A stretch of DNA of 64,000 nt from Bemisia tabaci (GCF_918797505.1 NC_092800.1:4774001-4838000), one strand, 5' to 3'. Counted from the stretch's first letter, positions 11,113 through 23,748 are shown. Translations and numbers: made by a program. Notes: a model not told the origin generated them from the letters alone.

Positions 11113-11186
11113 ATGTGGAATTTGGTGCGATCAATTATTTTGTTAGTGTTGTGCGCGGCCGCTGTTCGGTGCTATCGGTGCGGAGG
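11113..11186 (+). CDS. Putative signal-peptide exon of a Ly6-like secreted/GPI protein
   Basis: A plus-strand ATG opens 25 codons that form a textbook signal peptide: MWNLVR, then the hydrophobic core SIILLVLCAAA. The mature start reads RCYRCGG. It meets a usable donor (GGAGG|GTGAAA) two bases into a Gly codon, just before an in-frame TGA. Insect Ly6/three-finger proteins typically begin with Cys-Tyr-x-Cys directly after the signal peptide, and many have an intron near this point. The G/C-rich 5' flank carries a full CRE palindrome (TGACGTCA, 11005-11012), consistent with a nearby promoter. No second exon with the remaining Ly6 cysteines was found in the window. The alternative is a chance short frame in a GC-rich island. 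Confidence 0.42.
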
Positions 11187-12082
11187 GTGAAATTGAAAGT
11201 TGATGGAGATGGGAAAATCGTGATACTGAATGGTTTTGAAATATTTTGATAGACTACAGGGATAGAACGCTTACTCGCCCCCCTTTTATTTTGCAACAGA
11301 TCAAAAAAATGGAGAATTTACGCACGCAAAGTTTTATTGCTTCATCTGAGAAGTGCTCTAAAAAGCAGATTTCGCTGTATTTTTCAAAAAAAAAAAAATT
11401 TGAAATAGGAAATAGTAGAAAAATATATTTAAAAGTGAGAAAATATGGTGAAGTTATCCGGCGGCATATCCCATACAACCCATACATCCACTAAATTTTC
11501 TTGATTTATATCTAATGCAAAATATTTAAGTGTATAAAAAAAAAATCTACACTGTGCATATCTACTGTAATACAAACCCGGCCTTTCACAAAGAATTTTT
11601 CTATAGGATTTTGAGCCTTGCCTAACTGCTTATGTAAGACAAAATCCCTGCATGCCAATGTTTTGAAGAAAACAAAAGTTATAAAGAGCCTTAAACGGCA
11701 GTGGTTAGCGCCGCGCGTTCGAGGAAATTCGCATACCTTCACATCGGTTGGCAATCGTTTAAACTCAGACGTATCAAAACAAAGCAGTCTCGCGAAGACC
11801 TGATCAAGCCCATTTTATTGACCGTTAAATCTTTCCCATAAACACGAAGGCGTGTACGAGAGAATAACTTCTATATTAGCCGTGCTATCTTTGATCAAAT
11901 TAGAATGTTTGATTAAGTGGTTGTCATTACGCGAGAACGCATCATTTTAACATTACCAGCTACATCGGCGGTTGTTGCCAAGTTTGCAAAGGACCATTAC
12001 GTTCGTTTTTGCTTTTGATAAACAGCAAATTTAACGGAAATTAAATGTCATAATCGAGAAAAAACACGGCCCGAACTGTATG
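11187..12082. other. No gene seen; degenerate repeat piece
   Basis: 11280-11475 resembles the TTTAAAAGTGAGAAAAT/CGGCGGCAT repeat also seen at 49795-49935, 31412-31560 and 25250-25385. The rest is unremarkable. Confidence 0.4.
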
Positions 12083-12279
12083 TAACAAGGTGGTAAAATA
12101 GTGCTGGGTCTAGACCATTCTGCGAGGAAAACACGGCCAAAAATTTCAATTAGAGTCGAAAACTTTGAGCTCTAATGAGTTCCAGTGAAAAGCTCATCAA
12201 AGCTCAAAATTTGTGAACTTGTTGCCTTTGTTTTTCCCGCAAAATAGTGTGGACCCAGCACTATGTTATCACCTTGTTA
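12083..12279. mobile_element. MITE family G copy (near-complete)
   Basis: Perfect terminal pairing TAACAAGGTGGTAA..TTATCACCTTGTTA, with inner pair TAGTGCTGGGTC / GACCCAGCACTA. It lies inside the putative 13 kb to 9 kb intron. Confidence 0.75.
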
Positions 12280-12835
12280 ATGTCATAATGCGTCGTTAAA
12301 TAGTAACTTGCGGTCAAGACTTTGTCATACAAAGAACTTTCAAACAATTAGTGCATAGTTCAAGAGTCAAATCGACGCCATAAATAATAAACAAACCAAA
12401 TTTTGCGACCAAAAATGTACAATACTAAGCAGATCCGTGCCTGTAGACCCTAAAAAACCTTCAAAATTGTAATTATTTGTGCTACTTCGATAACTTTTTC
12501 GTAGAACTTAAAGCGTCGGTCACCGTAGTAAGTAATCTCATTTTTATTTCATTGGCTAAACTGCAACAATTTTTCTCAAACCAAATAGTATGCCTGTTAA
12601 TATAATTGTTTAGTAATAATTATTTCAGTCATAGATCTTAGTATAAAAAACTCAATGCATCTCTCCTCATTACAAACCAAATTACTGATCTACACTACCC
12701 TTTTAACACGAGGATTTATTGGTTTTTCCTTATTTTTTTCACTCCTGTGCATGACCCACTCTGGTTATTTCGGCCTGAATTAATGAGAGTCATAGAATCC
12801 ATTGAGAAATTAGATCTGATGCTACTCATTATTAC

Positions 12836-13059
12836 TCATATTTTGAAACATCGCTCCCTGAAAGCATGTTTTTCCGGTTCCACAATCGACTTCCTCGTCC
12901 TTCATAGACACAAAAATACGAATTAAAACCTCGGGGCTCTTGGCATCGTGGTATTTTAGCACAACCCATCGGACATTATTCAAGTGGACTTCGCCCAGGA
13001 AACGTGGTGTCAGATCAGTCGGACTCCCCCCATTTGAGCGTGGGGTACAAGCCACCGAA
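12836..13059 (-). CDS. Putative internal exon of the same unrecognised gene
   Basis: The acceptor CGTGTTTTTAG precedes 224 bases that read T + 74 codons + A. The exon starts SVACTPRSNGGSPTDL and continues through a mixed segment (VHLNNVRWVVLKYHD) to a Cys pair in EVDCGTGKTCFQ. Third-position G/C is clearly higher than in the flanks, unlike the shadow frames around it. The donor ATGA|GTAATA is only moderate. If it is not used, the frame runs four more codons to a TAG at 12824-12822 with an AATAAA about 105 bp beyond, so a terminal exon is the alternative. If it is used, A plus GT of the next exon makes Ser. I recognise no family. The protein lacks a homeodomain and any Hox motif. Confidence 0.5.
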
Positions 13060-14029
13060 CTAAAAACACGCTTTATTCAATTTTAGTTTCAAGGTTGTCG
13101 AGAGGTGCGGAATCCTCCCATGTTTAAGCCAATTTACAAGAGACACTTACATTTCTCAACGCTGTCTATGTTATGCTATTTCAACACTTAAGTATTAGCA
13201 AAACTGAAAAATAAATTGTTAAGTGAGAGGTATCCAAGGAGGTGTAGTACGATTTTCGCCCCAGTATTTTTGCTAGAGATTTGCACAGAATACGGAGCTT
13301 GAACGATAAATCACACGCACAACTTACTCGAGAAAATATCTTACTTGCAGTAATAGTTGTCGATTCAAGAAATGTAAAGTGTGTCATCTGCGCTACTTGC
13401 CAGCAAATTACGCAAGGCTTCAAAATGCCACCCCAGTTCTGAAGATTTTAATGCTTACTCAGTCACACATGTAATGAAAGTTCGAATGATTCATAACTTA
13501 AAGAAAAAAATCCTCCATTGCCTCGAGGAAACGGTGTTTTTCCACGGATTCACAATCCATGTACAACTCTGAAGGCAATTTTTTTTTTAAATTCGTTTGA
13601 TTTCAATTTTATAGAAACAATTTTTCGGGAAAATAATAATAACAACTCTTTTGAGCAAATTTTAGAAAACAAGTGGGTATCCTTTCTTCCGTTAATCTAT
13701 GTTTTTCATGTTCGGGTTTAACAAGTAATAGAAATACCTTACATTTGTTTTTGAAAAATACATTTGTAAGAATACGAATATTTGATACTTAGTCTTACAT
13801 ACATTTCAACAATATTCTTATAAAACTATCTAAAAATGTTCTTGAATTGCTTGAAAATGAATTGTATATAAACCCACCATTAAATCACATAAATATCTCC
13901 TCCGATGTGTCAAGGTTTTTTATGGAAACATTTTGTTTTTTCCCCGTTTTGAAGATACACGTGTAAAACATTTTATTGTTGCAGAAGATAATTTTTGGAG
14001 CCTCAGTGTGCTATTAGGGAAATAATTCG
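13060..14029. other. AT-rich, no gene seen
   Basis: Probable intron of the putative minus-strand gene; no transposon family recognised. Confidence 0.4.
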
Positions 14030-14357
14030 CTACTCTCTCCAGTACTGCTCGTTGACAAGCGAGGAGCGTAGAAACTGGAACGGGCCGTCCGGTAAAACAC
14101 CTCCCGGTCGCGGATAGACTCATTAATGATGAATTTATGGAGGCTCCAATTATGCGATTTTTGAACTCGACTCCTCGCTCGCTCCGCTAATGACCGCGCC
14201 ACCGCGGCCTCGCCAAATGGACCGCGAGCGCGCCGCTTCCCTCCCCCGTTCACACGCGAGCTACACCATGTCGTGCTAAATCTTCCGCTAAGCATTCGCC
14301 GATATCAAAGCTTTCCTAAAAGTTGCTTTCCTCCGAAAAAAAAAAAAAAAAAAAAAA
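14030..14357. promoter_or_regulatory. GC-rich island with TTTATGG site, ending in poly(A) run
   Basis: Contains CTCATTAATGATGAATTTATGG (TTTATGG at 14134), TAAT sites and GC-rich strings. It is followed at 14334-14357 by an A run of about 22. Candidate Hox-cluster enhancer; frames across it are compositional. Confidence 0.3.
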
Positions 14358-15654
14358 TAGTGAAAGTGTGGCTTGAATAATTACCACAGGGTCTACTCTT
14401 GGTCACCTCATAGCGCAACCCCCGACTTCAGTGGGCTGTGGCGTGACGAGCCTTGCGATAAATCGAGGGATCTGCCATTTAAACATGTTGAAGAGGATCG
14501 ATAAATAGTGTGTTCGCAACGAAAAGTTTAATTATCGATTCTTTACCATAGCTTCAAATGGGGGAAAAATCGCTAATCGATCATTCACGCCTTGCCACTT
14601 TCAGAGGGCCGATTTGTGGCAATAAAATAACCTCGAAATAATTTTGAAAACATGAGGATCCTAATCAGTGTGTAGTTCACGATATTTATTTCTATACTTT
14701 ATAAATTAAATTTAAATAGATAACTGAAAACCACGTGTCCCTCAAATTCAAACGATATAGGTCGCAGAAAAATAATTATATAGAACTATTTGCCTTCCAA
14801 TTTTTTCTCCGCTTACGCGTTTTGATTTCTCCGCTTCAGAATATTAAAATTAAGACGACGACGAGCTCTAGCTCTCACACATTTTCCCGGTATTTTATTT
14901 TAAGGTCCGATGTGCTCTATCATGAAGAAGTCTGAAACGCCCCCTTTTCAGAGCCAAGATTTCTAAGTTGGTTTTCGGATAGTATTAAAAATACCACCAG
15001 CTACTCATGCCATCCTCGTTTTTACACACGGAGCAGAACTTGGAGTGTCCGCCCTATTTATCTGCAGAAAATATTAGTTGATACAAATAAATAATAGGGA
15101 ATCGAAAGCTAAGATGTAGTGTACGAAAACAAAAAGCGTAAGGTGTGTCGACGACAAGGTGGACGAACTTTGGCTTTATACATTTTATCTGAAAAAGATT
15201 TCTGTTTGTTACCTGAAAAGTTCGGTGTGTGATGAATGATGTCATCGATTGTCTCTTAGAAAGAGCCATGAATCTGATGAAATTGAATATGTAAGCTTGA
15301 TGTAAAAAAATGTAGTTTACTCGTTGAATATCTCTCAATAAAACTGCGGCAGAAAAAGAATCGAATCTAGTAAAAAGGAACTATACGTAGTTCGGAAAAC
15401 GAGAGGTTTGCTGTTTGTTGTAGAATTTTCCTTTCGTTCCTCGCAGAGAAAATTTCGAGTTTTAAAATGTTGGTTCATTGCAGAGGCTTTGTCTGTTTCG
15501 TCAAAAAATAAGTCATATAAGTCGTAAAAATTAATTTCTTTTGGAGTTTTAAAAACTTGGTTCTTGTCATCTGACCGCGAGAAGAGCCAATTTAATTCAG
15601 AGAATATAGCCAAGCGTGCAATAGGTTCCTTCTCAGAATTCCGACTGGTCAAAG
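14358..15654. other. No gene seen
   Basis: AT-rich; minus-strand frames at 15054-15652 have no domain or splice support. Confidence 0.45.
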
Positions 15655-15860
15655 CAGTTTGTCGTTTTTCTTACAAAAGTGTACCTACACAATTTTGTTT
15701 CAAATTTTTTCTGATTTTTGCATGAGATCAGGGAAAAAAATTGGGAAACTGTTCATTTAGAAATGCCCAAAATTCTCCTTGTAAAAATTCAATTTCCGAG
15801 AGGTGATTTGGCAACGTTAAAATATAGTTACGTCTTTCGTGAGGAAAGCAAAGAGTTCAG
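15655..15860. mobile_element. MITE family J copy (degenerate)
   Basis: Shares GCATGAGATCAGGGAAAAA, GATTTGGCAACGTTAAAATA and TAGTTACGTCTTTCGTGAGG with the copies at 51116, 60205 and 63602. Confidence 0.5.
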
Positions 15861-15972
15861 AGAGAGGAACACTCTGCTGCGCGGTGATTTTCATGAAATT
15901 CACCCATGGAAGTAACAAGCAGAGCATTTCTTTCAAGGAGAAAAAACTCGAGTTTATTTTCATTGAAAAAAA

Positions 15973-16160
15973 AGTGAAGTTGATTTAACATTCTGGATGT
16001 ACAAAAAAAGTGCGAAAACTTACAAAATGCTGAATTAACTGCTACAGCAGTTACTTTAACAATTTCAAGATGTAAAACTAACTGCCGTAGCGGGTAATCC
16101 AGCATTTTGTGAGTCCTCGCACATTTTTTTTTACATCCAGAATGTGAAATCAACTTCACT
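15973..16160. mobile_element. Foldback MITE, arms about 60 bp
   Basis: AGTGAAGTTGATTTAACATT and TGTGAAATCAACTTCACT form the ends. CTGGATGTAC / TACATCCAG and CAAAATGCTG / CAGCATTTTG continue the pairing. Confidence 0.75.
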
Positions 16161-16252
16161 CGTTAAACTCGATCCAAACGAACATTCGAAGATTCAAAGC
16201 GCTTTTAAAGCTGTGCCGATACTCGAGGCCCGAAAGGGTTGAACCACCCCTA

Positions 16253-16666
16253 CACTGAAAAAAAATTCTCGGCGTTTTTACCAAGGTCCGTTGGTACCTT
16301 TACCATCTCACTTTTTTTACCAATTATTGGTAATTTTACCAAGACAGACAGGTAAACTTACCCAAAAACCGGTATTTTTACTGCTTTTTTCAGGTAAGAA
16401 TACCACTTTTATTGGTAATCAATTCCCGGTAACTTTGCCATTTTATCTCGGTATTTCTACCGCATTCGATACAAAATATTGGCGGTTTTACCAAGGTATA
16501 GTAAAATTACCGAGAAAGTTCAATAATTTTACTGAGATTTTTCGGTAAAATTACCAATTCCATAAATGGTAATTTTACGAAGAAAAAACTGGGATCAAAT
16601 AGAACCCTGAATTCTTGGTAATTTTACCCTTTTCTTGGTAAATACACCGAGATTTTTTTTTCAGTG
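16253..16666. mobile_element. MITE with CACTGAAAAAAAA ends, TA target site, GGTAAAATTACC-rich
   Basis: Ends CACTGAAAAAAAATTCTCGG / CCGAGATTTTTTTTTCAGTG, flanked on both sides by TA. The interior is a near-continuous series of GGTAA..TTACC palindromes. Fits a Tc1/mariner-type non-autonomous element. Confidence 0.75.
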
Positions 16667-17115
16667 TACAGCACAAGCGAAGCGGCGGGGGCCAGGAAGT
16701 GAGTTGCATCGGCGGGCGAAACACACATACTATCAGGTGGAATGAGTAGGATATCGTGATAATGGACGTAAGTATTCCGGGATTTAGCTCGCACTCCCGA
16801 AGTCTCGATCTCCTCCATAAATCAAAGCTTTCATATTCAATAGCGCCATCGCTTATTACCCTACCCGCCGCCCCTCCCCCGCCCGCGCCACCCCTCCCGC
16901 GCCCCTCGGTGGGGCCCCCTCCCCGGCCCCGGCCCAGCTGTAAATTTGCCCACGACACTCTCCTTCGGAAAGCTATCTCAATTAAAGCTCCCCTCGGCCC
17001 ACGCCGCGCCGGCCGACCGCTCCGTTCGGCTCGTCGGACCGCCCGCCCTCGAGACGAGGTGCGTTCCGTTCGGCCACCGCGATTTTTGCACGATTCGGAG
17101 GTGAATTCGCGGTTC
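16667..17115. promoter_or_regulatory. GC-rich island with CCATAAA (candidate enhancer)
   Basis: Highly GC-rich with proline-codon artefact frames on both strands. Contains CTCCATAAATC (16815) and TCTCAATTAAAGC. No start codon with supporting signals. Confidence 0.3.
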
Positions 17116-17660
17116 GAGTGGGTTTCGGGATAATTATAGCTTCATGCACTTCTTTTTGGCGAAAATTTCGGGGTTATAATGCACGATTTGACGACAATGT
17201 GACCTCTTTGTTTCTTAAATTTGACCCCTGGTGCCCTGAGATCAGTTTAAGCTATGGACTACATTTGATATTGCATTTGACAAAAAAGGAAACAAAAACA
17301 ATGCTATGTTGCGTGAGATGTCGCAAATTCACCGGCTATATAGAATACCGTCCTTCCGGCATCATAAGCCAAATATCGGAATGTTATACCGTACTTCTGT
17401 CTCTGACTATGAACAGGTTTAGCGAATCGAATAGAAACTGTCTCTAGCATGATCAGAGTTTTTCGGCTTTCAGACCTGAACGGACGGTATGCTCTATTTA
17501 GCACGTAATTGCGGCTCCCACGGCCGGAGTTTTTTTTTCAGTGTAGGAACTGCAAGTTCCTACTCATCCGTAAAAACACGCATGTTCATAGGAAACTTCT
17601 TGCACATACGTTGTTTTTAAAAAAAACACAAGTAAAAGGGATAATCAATGCTGGCCCGGG

Positions 17661-17811
17661 ACGTTCCGGGGTGGTTTTAACCGCCTCCTTGACCAGGAAA
17701 CAAACATATATAAAAAAGTATGAAAATCAAAAATTATATAATTCATTAGTATAATTTTTCATACGTTTTGTTTTCTGATCGAGGCGGGAGTTAAAACCAC
17801 CCCCAAAACGT
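17661..17811. repeat. Short foldback element
   Basis: ACGTTCCGGGGTGGTTTTAAC pairs with GTTAAAACCACCCCC..ACGT, and CAGGAAACAAA with TTTGTTTTCTG; AT-rich loop. Confidence 0.7.
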
Positions 17812-19242
17812 CCGACGTTTTAGATTTTGTTGTTTTTTAGCCTTGATTACCCGTTTTTCCCGTATTTTTTAGTAAAATTGTTCCGGCTATTTTCGTGTAT
17901 TTTTGTTGTTTCTAAACTGAGACGGAAATCGTAGTTTCTAATCGCAAAGTATAGCCAACACTATCCTGTGGTTACTCTGAAAAATGAGGTCGGCTCGCGG
18001 CTGAATTATGGATACACCACGTCTCTTTTCACAAAAGATTGGTATAAGTTGAAAACTTCGATTGATTTAGGCAAGCGTTGAGAGGAATTCAGTATTTAGT
18101 TATGATAATTATAGCGTATCTGACGAGGCTCGATTTACATTTGGATATATTCATCAATTGCTGTATATATGATCAGTTTTTGTTGATCAAGATTTGTTTA
18201 ATACGAATTATTAGTTTGAGAAAAGTTTGCAAAATCTTATTAAAATCGTGATAAAGCTTTAGCGCTTAAATATAAAAAAGATTAAACTGTTCAGAGTTTA
18301 ATACAGAAATCCGTTTTTAAAAATCCAGGTTCCTACTGGATAATTTTGGCACATTTTAATGGATTCGCGATGTGGAACAGAGGATCTTGGAATTTTGATC
18401 GATGCGCTCCTGCTAAATTAATTGTGCAAAGGAAGAACTATAGATGAAACTAATGTCGCTACACTAAATTTTTAACTAACATCGGATTGCAGAATAGGTG
18501 AGAGAGTTTACTTCAAATTAATTCTAAATAACCTATATTTCAAATAGTTGAAGCCTACAATGTGCTAGGTGAGGACATTGGATTATTTTCAAAAGTTGAT
18601 TTTTCAAGTTTTCATGTTAATGAGTATTATTTTTGATACATTATTCCTGGAGCAAAAATTCAATGCAAAAATGTTCACATGCATCATTCAATCATCCCAT
18701 TTTCTCATTCTTATTCTACGTGACATTAAACTAAAATCATAAAAAAGCTCCCATACGTTTTCCTAGGTCTACTCAGTGGTAAATCTACCCCACACATTTT
18801 GAAGTGAATTCATACAGTTATTAATTATTAGTCAATACTACTGCAACGCAAACATTAAAAGGAAGAGAGGGGAAACAAACTCAGTTAGTACTCAAATGGT
18901 ACCCTATAGCGAATTGGTCATTTACACTTTTGCAGAACAAGATTAAAGAATTAATGAAAATATTCATTAAAATAAAACGGATTCAAAGGCCACAAAAAAG
19001 CCTTTAAAACGGTTAAAAATTAGGATTATTTTCTCTAAGCCTACGGTTGATAAAAAGGAAAAGAAGACAAGTCAAACAATTTTTTGCGAGAGCATACATT
19101 TCCTTTATTTAAATCCTCTGTCAAGCTACTGCCTTTTAATATTCCGTTAATTCACAACGAAACGGCTCGACGCCCACAGTTTCCAAATCGCGCTAAAAAT
19201 AAATCGATACAAACTTAAAGTGCAAAAAAAGTCCACACTTAC
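17812..19242. other. AT-rich, repeat-poor, no gene seen
   Basis: No transposon family and no coding signal. Confidence 0.45.
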
Positions 19243-19300
19243 GAACAAAATCTAGCAGCAGCGGCTGCGGCGCCATGAAAGGGTGAATACCTTTGTCACG
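19243..19300 (-). CDS. Possible short coding exon (MAPQPLLLDFV)
   Basis: On the minus strand an acceptor-like CTTGTGTCAG is followed by an open frame RDKGIHPF and then MAPQPLLLDFV (ATG at 19276, G at +4), ending GTTC|GTAAGTGT, a good donor. The last base, C, leaves phase 1. This does not fit the 13 kb exon (it would hit a stop) but does fit the 9 kb exon (C plus GT gives Arg). It could be an alternative start or an exon of another transcript. Confidence 0.3.
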
Positions 19301-20678
19301 CTGACACAAGACCACGGATTAAGAAGTTTAATAACCTCACAGAACTGTTCGGTGAAAATCGTATAAGAATGAAGAGCCTCAGAGATATCTATTATCTGAG
19401 CATGGCGCGGGCAGTCTTATGAATATTTTGCAAGTTTAATAAGCAGCGGGTACTTAGAATTCTCCGTTTGGAGAAATTAAAATTATATTGCTGAGATTAA
19501 GCGACTTATTTAAGACGAATATATCTCAGCATTGTATGCGTCTCTCTACTCACCGGTACATTTTGATTTCACTCAATCTTTTATAGGTGATGCAAAACAA
19601 AGTCAGTAGGTAGGTACGTCCGGTTTTTTCTTCTTGACTGCTGAGATAAACCACCATCACAACAAAGCTTAATTTAAAAAAGGAGAAAATTAAACGTCAA
19701 ACAACACTGAATTGAGAAAAATTTCAGCTTAAAGGACAAAGTGTTACGTTCAAGTTTTATCCTCTCTCTTTTTTTTTTTTGATAGCAATTTTATTATCTT
19801 CATACAAATTTGAGATATAATCGGACAGCAGCTATGCCCGAATTTCGGAAGAAAGTGCGTTTTGGCATAATATTAGTTGTGCAGGTAAAAGATTACATAG
19901 AGAAAATACTAATATAGTTTCTTATATTCTTGTTAGTGCATCTCAACTACGATTTTAATATGTGTATGTTGATACTATTATCCTCGCATTCATTTACTTA
20001 CATTTTTATTATCCACCTCTATCTTACTTACTGACATATTTTATTTTGATGTTCTATTAATTGCGCATAGATTATCTTCACTTTTTTTCCAATCTTGTTT
20101 TACCATATTTCTGTTATTTGCTTAAGTGTTTTTGTTATTTCCGCTATTCTGGCTCTGGCTTTTATTTTTTTCAGTCTCCTTGTGTTTCAGCTGCATGACA
20201 GGTTCCGATTGAACGACCAAGAACTTTAAAAAACTTGACCGACCTTTCATTTTTGGTTGATTTCACTGTTCATCTCGAGGAAATTTTAACGATATAGGCT
20301 GAAAGCCGTTTGTCGGAGTTGACGGAGATAACAGTCCAACTTTTGGTAAGCTCTTGATATTTTCAAAGTTTAAAAATATATATTCCCCTTTAGGAATGGC
20401 AAGCGGCACAAATGAATCGATATGAATGAGATGTTTTGGTTAGTTTCTTTCTTAAAGAAACAAAAACAAAAATACGCGAAGTTTTTAAAAGCTGCAAATT
20501 TGACACGCGTTATTCGATGTAAGAGATGGAAATTGTAAATGGATGCACTGAATATATTTTGGATCTTCTTGGCGGAGAAAAGAAAGTGGCATCGTAACCT
20601 GCGTGACAGAGAGGAGTTGCGTAAAAGCTTATACAACGGAATCAAATCCAAGTGCGATAGGCAGTAGGATTTACACAG
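19301..20678. other. No gene seen
   Basis: AT-rich. The minus-strand frame at 20370-20651 overlaps the LINE remnant's flank and has no domain. Confidence 0.45.
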
Positions 20679-20819
20679 ATGAATATTACATTAGCAGCGC
20701 GGTTACGAGATTGTACCGATGCGAGTGAATGCGATCAATGTGAAATCAATACATTCGAACATGTAATTTGGTACCAATGCCCGAGAACCGATGAAAATCC
20801 CGCGGCAGAAGATTTATAA
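20679..20819 (+). pseudogene. Remnant of a non-LTR retrotransposon (C-terminal zinc-knuckle region)
   Basis: A 46-codon plus-strand frame contains SECDQCEINTFEHVIWYQCP. The spacing Cys-x2-Cys, Thr-x-Glu-His-Val, then Cys-Pro matches the C-terminal Cys/His cluster that follows the reverse transcriptase in Jockey/R1-type LINE ORF2 proteins. The frame stops at 20817 and resumes as LYEVLHRCVNAR. No reverse-transcriptase core motif is visible upstream, so this is a short, dead fragment. Confidence 0.55.
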
Positions 20820-21028
20820 CTTTATGAGGTCCTTCACCGCTGTGTTAATGCCAGGTTTGTTTACAAACATACAGTCCGATCACCGCGATGCCTCTGATTT
20901 ATGCGTTCGAACCGCATGCTATCATTTTCTCAAATTTTTAGGAAAATCCATTCTTGCTTCTTCGATTCTTTGACTGCGTTTCTGAGGAAGCAGGTGATTT
21001 TAAACTGATTTGAATTGTACAACTCAAT

Positions 21029-21283
21029 TCTTCGTTTCTCTCACGAAAGAACTTAACTCTATTTCAATGTTGCCAAATTTTCCCTTTCAAATTGCACATG
21101 AACCAATGGAATTTTGGGCATTTCTAACTCAAAATTTCACAGATTTTTCCTCGAAGCTCGGGCAAAATCAGAAAAATGCTGGATACAGTTCGGACGGGTA
21201 CATTTGTGTAAAACAATTACTCGTTTGAGTTATTTTGGCAACCATGAATTGGAGTTACGTTTCTTCGCCCGGGAAACAACGAA
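21029..21283. mobile_element. MITE family J copy
   Basis: Inverted ends TTCGTTTCTCTCACGAAAG.. and ..CGCCCGGGAAACAACGAA. Inner pair TTTCAATGTTGCCAAATTTT / TTTTGGCAACCATGAATTGG. Explains the frames at 21010-21476. Confidence 0.65.
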
Positions 21284-23505
21284 TTCCATGAATCAAGGAG
21301 ATTGGATTGAGCTTCCTCAAATAAAAAGGGAAATGAACTTTTCTCGCTTCAACCATTATTGCTATAATTTCGGGTCCTGGGATCAAACCTTGTTGGCCAG
21401 TTTACTCCCGATTGAAAGTTGCGGCAAGAATGTTGACTTTGATATTCGATGGCTCATCATTGGTTTCCATCGTTGAGGAACTTCGAATTTGCTGTAGAAA
21501 AAGCTCAACTTGCGCTCAACTTGAGTTTAGAACATAATTTTCCCTACCTGAAGTTGAATTCAGACTTTGGGTTTCGCTACTTGCAGTCTACCTAAACCTA
21601 CAACGTTTGGGCCCTGGTAATTTTGATTCAAGCGTGTTTTCCCTATATTTGAATACCAACCCTATGTTTAAAGTTACATTTGGTTCTAAAATTTATTGTT
21701 TTCTAAATTTTCAACTTTATTGACATTTCACCAACTTAGAATATCTCTTCGAGAGCAAAATGTGCATTCTGAATTTTTTTTTGGAGACATACACCTGTTT
21801 TTTTCTAATTTAAAGACGGGTAAATTTACAAGTTTTTCTACTGGTCAGTAAAATGAAGTATGGATGAGAAACAAATAGCGTGAATTGCATTTTGGTACTT
21901 GTCGTCTTAATAGAGTGAACCCTATTATCAAATTTATTTTTTAGTGTACAACAATTATTCCTTGAGATACATATTTAATCACCTTGTAATAAAATAAACG
22001 TTGTAATACGAATTATTACACGAATTGTAACACGGACTATTGCTTTCTATATCCAGATTTCAATATTATATTTTAAGGATTTTTATTATTGACTCATTTT
22101 ATGCCTATATAGATCTAGTACTGTCTCAGTGGTGAAAGCAGCGTTAGAGCAGAGCTGAACGCCACCCTATTAGAACAGTGAATATTTAAATAATTTCACA
22201 TACTTGTGAAATAATATGGTGTAATTAGGAGAGTATCCTCTGCAATTCTTCCTCTCTTTCTCCAACGTTTGATGAGCTGATTTTTTCCATGACCGTCAGG
22301 TTTTATACCCCACGGCCAGGATAAATATTTAAAAAAAGGAAGAACATTAATGCGCTGTCTAAATTATGATAAGAAATTCGTTGAAATTTACTGGCAGTTA
22401 GGTAGAGTTTGTTGGCGGCATGGTTCAAAATGAAGCATTTCAAAACTATCAAACTTTACCTATTGAACTACTCAAATACACAAAATCAGTGGAATTATTT
22501 TGAGTGTTAAACTCACTCAGAGCGCTGAGTCTTGAATGCATGTTTATTTTTAGGTTTTTTTATTATTTCTTGCGCCCTCATTTTCAATTTTGTTTCTGAT
22601 TTCAGACCATTGAACTTGTCTAGCTGCATTTAATTAACAGAAATAGCTCAAAAAACGGTATTTAAGGAGTTGCGATTTCTATAAATTTTATTTTGAAAAC
22701 ATAGGAAAACCGGAAAACTCCCGAACTAACAGAAGGCTTCAGTTAAAACTTGCTCCTATTTCCATGTTACCCTCTGTCATGAATTAATTTTGGATCTCAG
22801 ATTCTGGGGGACACGAATCTATTTTTTAGCTTAAATAAGAAACATGAAGTATCAATTTTTTTTTTAAATTTTAAAATTTTTGGGAACCGGTTCTTCAAAA
22901 AAAGAAAAAACTAATGATAATTTGCAAAATCATGCCACAGAGGAAAGTATCAATTTTTAAAAACCCAAAAATAAGTTGATACGAATTCGTAACGCTATGC
23001 CATAGAGGATTAACCCTAGTGTTACATTTTCTCTCGGTGCATCAGAAAGACCAAGCACGAAATTTACAAGAAAAATTCAATAGTCGTTCCGAAATTGCCC
23101 AGCAGATAGCAGCACGGGACGAGGCGGCGAAAACGGACGAAGAGAAAAGCGCGGAGCAAAGCACGGGAGAAGAGGAAGAGAAAAAACACACACACACAAA
23201 ATAAATGATGTGTCAGAAACTGATTACAATATTCAAGATGAGAGGAGCGTAACGGACCAATCAGGTTGAACGGGCGGGTTAGGCGGGTACCAGGTTCGAC
23301 ACTTTTTAAGTGGATATGGGAGGAACCGCTCTCAAACACTCCCAGAAGGAACATGGCCTCAAAGCGCGGCAGTAGAGAGCGGAGCGCGCTCGGGTCCGCA
23401 GCCCAATCGCCTGGCTCCGTGCTCTGCTGTGGCGGGAAATTCGAAATTATTCTTGGCGTTCGTTCTCCACGCGCTACCACGTGGGTTCTCGTCCGCGGAC
23501 CATTC
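21284..23505. other. No gene seen
   Basis: AT-rich to 23000. 23030-23500 is GC-richer with an (AC)n run near 23184. Frames on both strands there lack splice support. A short diverged direct repeat (AAGTATCAATTTTT) occurs at 22847 and 22945. Confidence 0.4.
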
Positions 23506-23748
23506 TGACGTCCTAAGGAAAATGTCGTGTGAACATTCGAGGGTTGTCAAATTTTCCTTGATAAAGCATGTATTTTTGACGAAATTCATGCATATTTTCT
23601 CCTAAAGTTGTCGGATATTTTAGATTAAATTGCGTAAAAAATTGTCTGAAAATTTCGATTTTTTCACAATTTTCTCAGTGAATTCGGTTTTTATCGAAGG
23701 AAATTTGGCAACGTCTGAAGGCTCATCGGCATTCTTTCTTAGGAACAG
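23506..23748. mobile_element. MITE family A copy
   Basis: CCTAAGGAAAATGTCGTGTG.. to ..GGCTCATCGGCATTCTTTCT, diverged at both ends. Confidence 0.65.

Noticed and set aside
11690..11725. AGTGGTTAGCGCCGCGCGTTCGAGG, tRNA A-box-like
   Set aside because: No B box at a proper distance and no cloverleaf.
16756..17133. Proline-rich 125-codon plus frame (and 127-codon minus frame 16575-16958)
   Set aside because: GC-rich island open in several phases on both strands; no start context, splice or domain support, and part lies in a MITE.
23064..23480. 138-codon minus frame
   Set aside because: Long but crosses an AC microsatellite and has competing frames on both strands, with no domain.
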